The position numbers were made by a program, and so were the translations under genes. From Pseudomonadota bacterium (GTDB lineage: Bacteria; Pseudomonadota; Alphaproteobacteria; Paracaedibacterales; CAITNM01), in NCBI GenBank assembly GCA_026400695.1, contig JAPLON010000038.1, positions 1 to 7,565 of the forward strand: a DNA stretch of 7,565 bases, in the 5' to 3' direction. Shown here piece after piece: positions 4,079 to 7,565 of the stretch. The notes below the pieces were generated by a model that was given only the letters and a program-made list of their open reading frames with translations, searched no databases and was not told the origin of the DNA. How positions within the stretch are numbered: the stretch's first letter is position 1; the number at the start of each line of letters is the position of its first letter.

Positions 4079-7030
4079 TTGGGAAATATTGAAGTGTTAA
4101 CAGATGTGATTAATCCAGAAAACAAAACAAAATGGTTCTATTTGGTTGGTCTTAATTTTGGAGCCGCCTATTCACTATTTTTTATTTTGGGATCTCTAAT
4201 AGGTGGGAGGGATGCTGGAAGCTTTTTTATACCAGGGCAGGGATCAGCGGGAATATTCATTCTGGCAGTTGGAGTTGTTTTTGCTTGGATGGCGGCCCCA
4301 TGTTGGATAGAACTCGTTCTTATGTACCCCAATCGTGTTGGCGGAATTGTTGCATTTTGCCAAGAGGCATTTCAAAAATATTGTCCCGTTCTTACTCCTA
4401 TTTTAGGCTTAGGTTATGCAATGGGTGGAGCTCTTGGTTGCGGTATGGGAGCTGTGTTTATTGGTAATTTGATTCAAAGTCGGTATTTCCCCGAAATATC
4501 ATCTACTATTATTGCAGCTATTCTTGTTTTTATGGCATTTTTGTGTAGTCTTTGCAGATTGAAGACGATAAGTCGTTTAATTTTTCCAGTGGTACTACTA
4601 ACTTTTGCTTTAGCACTTTTAAGTTGCTTTATTCCTGTTATAAGCGGAACTGTTGATTGGCAAACTGCTACTGATTTTCATCTTAATACTTCTTTTGACG
4701 GGGCATTTGGAAGTCTAACTTCTTTTATGGCAGGTTTTTTATTGGTTAATCTTACTGTTCCTTCGTATGAAAAATTTTTTTGTTACGCCAATTACGTGGA
4801 AAATCCTGAAAAAGATATTCCGCGTGCTGTTGTCGTTATGTGTATTATTGCTGGCTTTTATTTTATTTTAATGCCTATTGTTTGGCTTGGAAGTATGGGG
4901 GAAATAGCATTAACTAAGGATCTTTCTTTTAGTTTGATACCAACTTTTTCTCCTGTTTTTGGATATTTTGCTAAAGTGCTTAGCTTTGCTTTTTTAATTT
5001 TAAGATTTCTAGTTTCTTGTCTAACAGTTACTATGTTTTCATCTAGAGTACTTTTTCAATTATCTAAAGATGGTTTGTTTCCAGTGTGTTTTTCATGGGA
5101 ATTTCCCAAAACACAAGTGCCTTGGTTTGCTTCTTGTGCTTCAGTGATTGTGAGTTTTCTATTCGTCTTTTGGTTAAAAAATGAATTGTGGCTTATTAAT
5201 TCAATTGCCTATACAAACATTTTAAGCCTTTGTGCGCCAGCTGTAGCAGTATGGATTATGCGACATGATTTTCCTGAAAAACATCGCCCATACAAAGCTC
5301 CTAAATATTCTATTTACCTGGGGCTTATTTCTGCATTTGCTTGGTTACTAAGTATTATTTTTGGATTTCAGCAATATGGCCTTGTAACAATTTTAACTGG
5401 TTTTTTTATCTCCTTTTTGGGGATGGGATTATATGCCTGGCGCACTTGTTCTGACCGTAGGGCAAAAGGCTTGCCTATTATGTCAAGCGGTCTTCATGTC
5501 AAGTTAACTGGGGTGATGATTTTAGTCTTAATTTTAGATGGTAGCGGTTATATTTTTGCGGTTGGAAATATGGCAGATCGTAATTCGTCTTTGGTTGTAG
5601 TCTTGGAAGATATATTTGTTGTAGTCGCACTTTTGACAATTAGCGTTGGCATTATTGTGCCAAGTATTGTTGTAGAAACAGCCACGGAAATATCTAGTGC
5701 CGCTCAAAAGATTGCTAAAGATGTTGTGAAGGAATTTTCAAAGGCATTACGCGCTTTAGGTAAGGGAGATCTCGAGGGTGCTAAACTTTCAGTTCAACCA
5801 ATTCCTGTTTTAGTACGTTCTCATGATGAGCTGGGAGAAATGGCTGAAAGTTTTAATGACTTGCAAACGGAATTATTCTTAGCTGTAGATGGTTTGAATG
5901 AAACAAGAGAAGAATTAAGAACAGCGTATAATTCTTTAAAAAAGTTAAATATTTCACTTGAAAGGCGTGTAGAAGAAAGAACGAAAGAACTTAACTTAGC
6001 AAACAAAGAAGTTTCTGTAGCATTAGAGGAGCTTAAGAAAACTCAATCTCAAATGGTGCATGCTGAAAAATTGGCTGGATTAGGTCAATTAGTAGCGGGG
6101 GTGAGTCATGAGATTAATACGCCTGCTGGTGCTATTGCTAATGCTATCCTAGAGATTAAGAATGATTATGTTCATATATTAAATGGTCTCATGCATATTG
6201 CACTTAATCTAGATGCAAATATTCAACCTGCTTATGTTAAGGCCTGTGAATTTGTTTTATCTAGTGTTAAGGAAATCAGCACGGAAGATACCCGGCAAAT
6301 CGCGAGAAGTTTAGAAAAAATTATTGACCAGGAAAATATTAATAATTCGGATACCTTATCTCGAAAATTAGCGCCACTTGGATTTACTTCAGAAAATATA
6401 AACATTCTCTTCCCGATATTGAGATCTCAGCATCAAGACATCGTGGTGGAATCTTTATTTAAGATGGGTATGAGCCAAGTACATGTAAGGAATATTGAGA
6501 TAGCCATTGGTAGGGTTGTTAATATAGTGAAAGCACTAAAAATTTATTCCCGATCAGGAAATGAAGGCTTGTCTACTGCAAATTTAAGAGAGGACATTGA
6601 AAATACTTTAGTGATTCTTAATAACCGCTTAAAAAGAGGAATCACAGTTTACACAAATTATGAGGATGTACCAACTATTGAGTGTTACGCAGATCAACTT
6701 AATCAAGTTTGGACTAACCTGATAAATAATTCTATCGAAGCTATGAAAGGTGAAGGCAAGATATGGATTAGTCTAAAAAAATCTTCAGATGATTACGTTT
6801 CAGTAGAGATTGAAGACAATGGTCCAGGAATACCTCAGGATATTATTTCAAAGATATTTGAACCATATTTTACGACAAAACCAAAAGGAGAAGGAACTGG
6901 CCTGGGGCTTTCAATAATTAAAGATATTATTCATAAGCATCATGGAAAAATTGATTTAACTAGTGTTCCAGGCTGCACGAAATTTACAGTTTCGATACCA
7001 ATTGTAATTATTAACGGAGAAAAAAAATGA
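4079..7030 (+). CDS. APC-superfamily permease fused to a HAMP-histidine kinase
   Basis: This 983-residue inner-membrane protein starts with an amino acid permease-like domain (about 16-455). It has some twelve hydrophobic helices and the APC landmarks NPEKDIPRA (242-250), a loop KDGLFP (330-335) and RPYKAP (403-408). Two more helices follow (about 474-496 and 506-532). Next come a HAMP-like segment (533-603, with DELGEMAESFN at 583-593) and a coiled coil (about 604-660). The kinase has an H-box with phospho-acceptor H677 in SHEINTP, N box N884, G1 DNGPGIP (913-919), F box FEPYFTTK (927-934) and G2 GEGTGLGLS (937-945), so it looks catalytically complete. About 100 extra residues (691-800) separate the two DHp helices. 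No ATG precedes the first helix; the start is TTG 4079 or GTG 4094, the latter with a weak GGGA upstream. The likely role is sensing, with or without transport, of an amino acid or amine, signalling to the overlapping response-regulator gene. The ligand is unknown. Confidence 0.9.
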   Translation: MGNIEVLTDVINPENKTKWFYLVGLNFGAAYSLFFILGSLIGGRDAGSFFIPGQGSAGIFILAVGVVFAWMAAPCWIELVLMYPNRVGGIVAFCQEAFQKYCPVLTPILGLGYAMGGALGCGMGAVFIGNLIQSRYFPEISSTIIAAILVFMAFLCSLCRLKTISRLIFPVVLLTFALALLSCFIPVISGTVDWQTATDFHLNTSFDGAFGSLTSFMAGFLLVNLTVPSYEKFFCYANYVENPEKDIPRAVVVMCIIAGFYFILMPIVWLGSMGEIALTKDLSFSLIPTFSPVFGYFAKVLSFAFLILRFLVSCLTVTMFSSRVLFQLSKDGLFPVCFSWEFPKTQVPWFASCASVIVSFLFVFWLKNELWLINSIAYTNILSLCAPAVAVWIMRHDFPEKHRPYKAPKYSIYLGLISAFAWLLSIIFGFQQYGLVTILTGFFISFLGMGLYAWRTCSDRRAKGLPIMSSGLHVKLTGVMILVLILDGSGYIFAVGNMADRNSSLVVVLEDIFVVVALLTISVGIIVPSIVVETATEISSAAQKIAKDVVKEFSKALRALGKGDLEGAKLSVQPIPVLVRSHDELGEMAESFNDLQTELFLAVDGLNETREELRTAYNSLKKLNISLERRVEERTKELNLANKEVSVALEELKKTQSQMVHAEKLAGLGQLVAGVSHEINTPAGAIANAILEIKNDYVHILNGLMHIALNLDANIQPAYVKACEFVLSSVKEISTEDTRQIARSLEKIIDQENINNSDTLSRKLAPLGFTSENINILFPILRSQHQDIVVESLFKMGMSQVHVRNIEIAIGRVVNIVKALKIYSRSGNEGLSTANLREDIENTLVILNNRLKRGITVYTNYEDVPTIECYADQLNQVWTNLINNSIEAMKGEGKIWISLKKSSDDYVSVEIEDNGPGIPQDIISKIFEPYFTTKPKGEGTGLGLSIIKDIIHKHHGKIDLTSVPGCTKFTVSIPIVIINGEKK
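7016..7019 (+). promoter_or_regulatory. Shine-Dalgarno sequence for the response-regulator gene
   Basis: GGAG lies seven bases (all A) before the ATG at 7027, inside the last codons of the kinase. It supports independent initiation of the downstream gene together with coupling through the ATGA overlap. Confidence 0.75.
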
Positions 7031-7565
7031 CAAAGAAACCAGTTATTCTTTGTGTTGATGATGAAAAGTTTATTCTTGATACGTTATTAACGCAGCTTAG
7101 GCGACGTTTTGGAGATGCTTATGTTTATGAATCTGCAGAAAGTGGAGAAGAGGCAGTAAAACTTATAAAAGATCTAGCTGAGAATAACCAAGAAGTTCGT
7201 TTAGTAATCTCAGATCAGATTATGCCCGGCATGAAAGGTGATGAGTTGCTTGCTTACATTAATGAGCAAAACAGAGAAACAGTGAAAATTTTGATGACAG
7301 GTCAGGCATCGCTTGATTCAGCCGTTAATGCCATAAATTATGCAGATTTATTTCGCTATATGACAAAACCATGGTTGGAAAATGATTTATTGCTAACCGT
7401 TGATAAAGGTCTTGAGAAGTATTCTTTGCAAGCGGAAATGGTTGAACAGATTAAAATTTTTAGTTGCTTTGTTCCAAAGCAGTTTTTTGACGCACTTTCT
7501 ATAAATTCTATTCTAGATGTTAAGTTGGGGAAAAGTGTGGAAAGAAACATGACGGTAATGTTTTC
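7027..7565 (+). CDS. Response regulator with class III adenylate/guanylate cyclase domain (3' end missing)
   Basis: This gene is open to the window end, with 179 residues visible. Residues 5-120 form a receiver domain. It has the acidic pair D11-D12 (CVDDE), phospho-acceptor D63 in ISDQIMPGMKGDE, T91 in the LMTGQ block and K114 before P115 in FRYMTKPW. After a helical linker (about 120-145), FVPKQFFDAL (148-157) and ILDVKLGKSVERNMTVMF (162-179) match the segment that opens class III nucleotide cyclase domains, where the usual continuation is L/F-S-D-I-R with the first metal-binding Asp. The protein is therefore probably a phosphorylation-controlled enzyme making cAMP (less likely cGMP) from a nucleoside triphosphate. 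The catalytic and base-selecting residues lie beyond base 7565 and cannot be checked. It overlaps the kinase gene by ATGA, making it the evident phosphotransfer partner. Confidence 0.85.
   Translation, partial: MTKKPVILCVDDEKFILDTLLTQLRRRFGDAYVYESAESGEEAVKLIKDLAENNQEVRLVISDQIMPGMKGDELLAYINEQNRETVKILMTGQASLDSAVNAINYADLFRYMTKPWLENDLLLTVDKGLEKYSLQAEMVEQIKIFSCFVPKQFFDALSINSILDVKLGKSVERNMTVMF

Noticed and set aside
7356..7550. Minus-strand open frame within the response regulator
   Set aside because: The plus-strand frame shows clear receiver and cyclase motifs over the same bases, so this is a shadow.
1..7565. CRISPR array or defence system
   Set aside because: No regularly spaced direct repeats, and no gene with Cas, restriction, toxin-antitoxin or phage-defence motifs.

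Overview
The window is AT-rich DNA from what looks like a Gram-negative bacterium, most likely a gammaproteobacterium. The low-GC codon use and gene content would suit the Legionella/Coxiella side of that class. The evidence is a syntenic yjfL-yjfM-yjfC-like trio (known from enterobacteria and other Proteobacteria), a lipoprotein with a classical lipobox, and an IS1595-family end. The taxonomic call is inference. The sequence alone does not name a species.

Layout. Bases 1-139 are the end of an IS1595-family insertion sequence whose transposase runs leftward out of the window. From 295 to 1171 there is a two-gene unit of a SRPBCC (START-like) small-ligand-binding protein and a MarR-type regulator, overlapping by 8 bases. 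A 159-base gap rich in inverted repeats follows, with a possible terminator/antiterminator arrangement. Then come three tightly packed genes (1331-3255): a DUF350 four-helix membrane protein (YjfL), a small DUF1190 lipoprotein (YjfM/YgiB type) and a glutathionylspermidine-synthase-like ATP-grasp ligase (YjfC/YgiC). A RimJ/RimL-type GNAT acetyltransferase (3324-3920) follows 68 bases later.

The last and most unusual part is 4079-7565. A 983-residue protein joins a complete APC-superfamily amino-acid-permease-like domain to two further membrane helices, a HAMP-like linker, a coiled coil and a full histidine kinase core. Its stop codon overlaps (ATGA) the start of a response regulator whose receiver domain is followed by the beginning of a class III adenylate/guanylate cyclase domain. 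That second gene is cut by the window end.

How the genes may work together (inference): the permease-kinase would detect, and perhaps transport, an amino acid or amine at the inner membrane. It would phosphorylate the coupled regulator and so set cyclic-nucleotide synthesis, making a one-operon nutrient-to-second-messenger pathway. The YjfLMC trio is an envelope-associated module in which the ligase probably forms an amide bond on a peptide-like substrate. The Gly-rich, Gly-Gly-ending lipoprotein is one candidate partner. The SRPBCC/MarR pair is likely a self-contained ligand-responsive unit.
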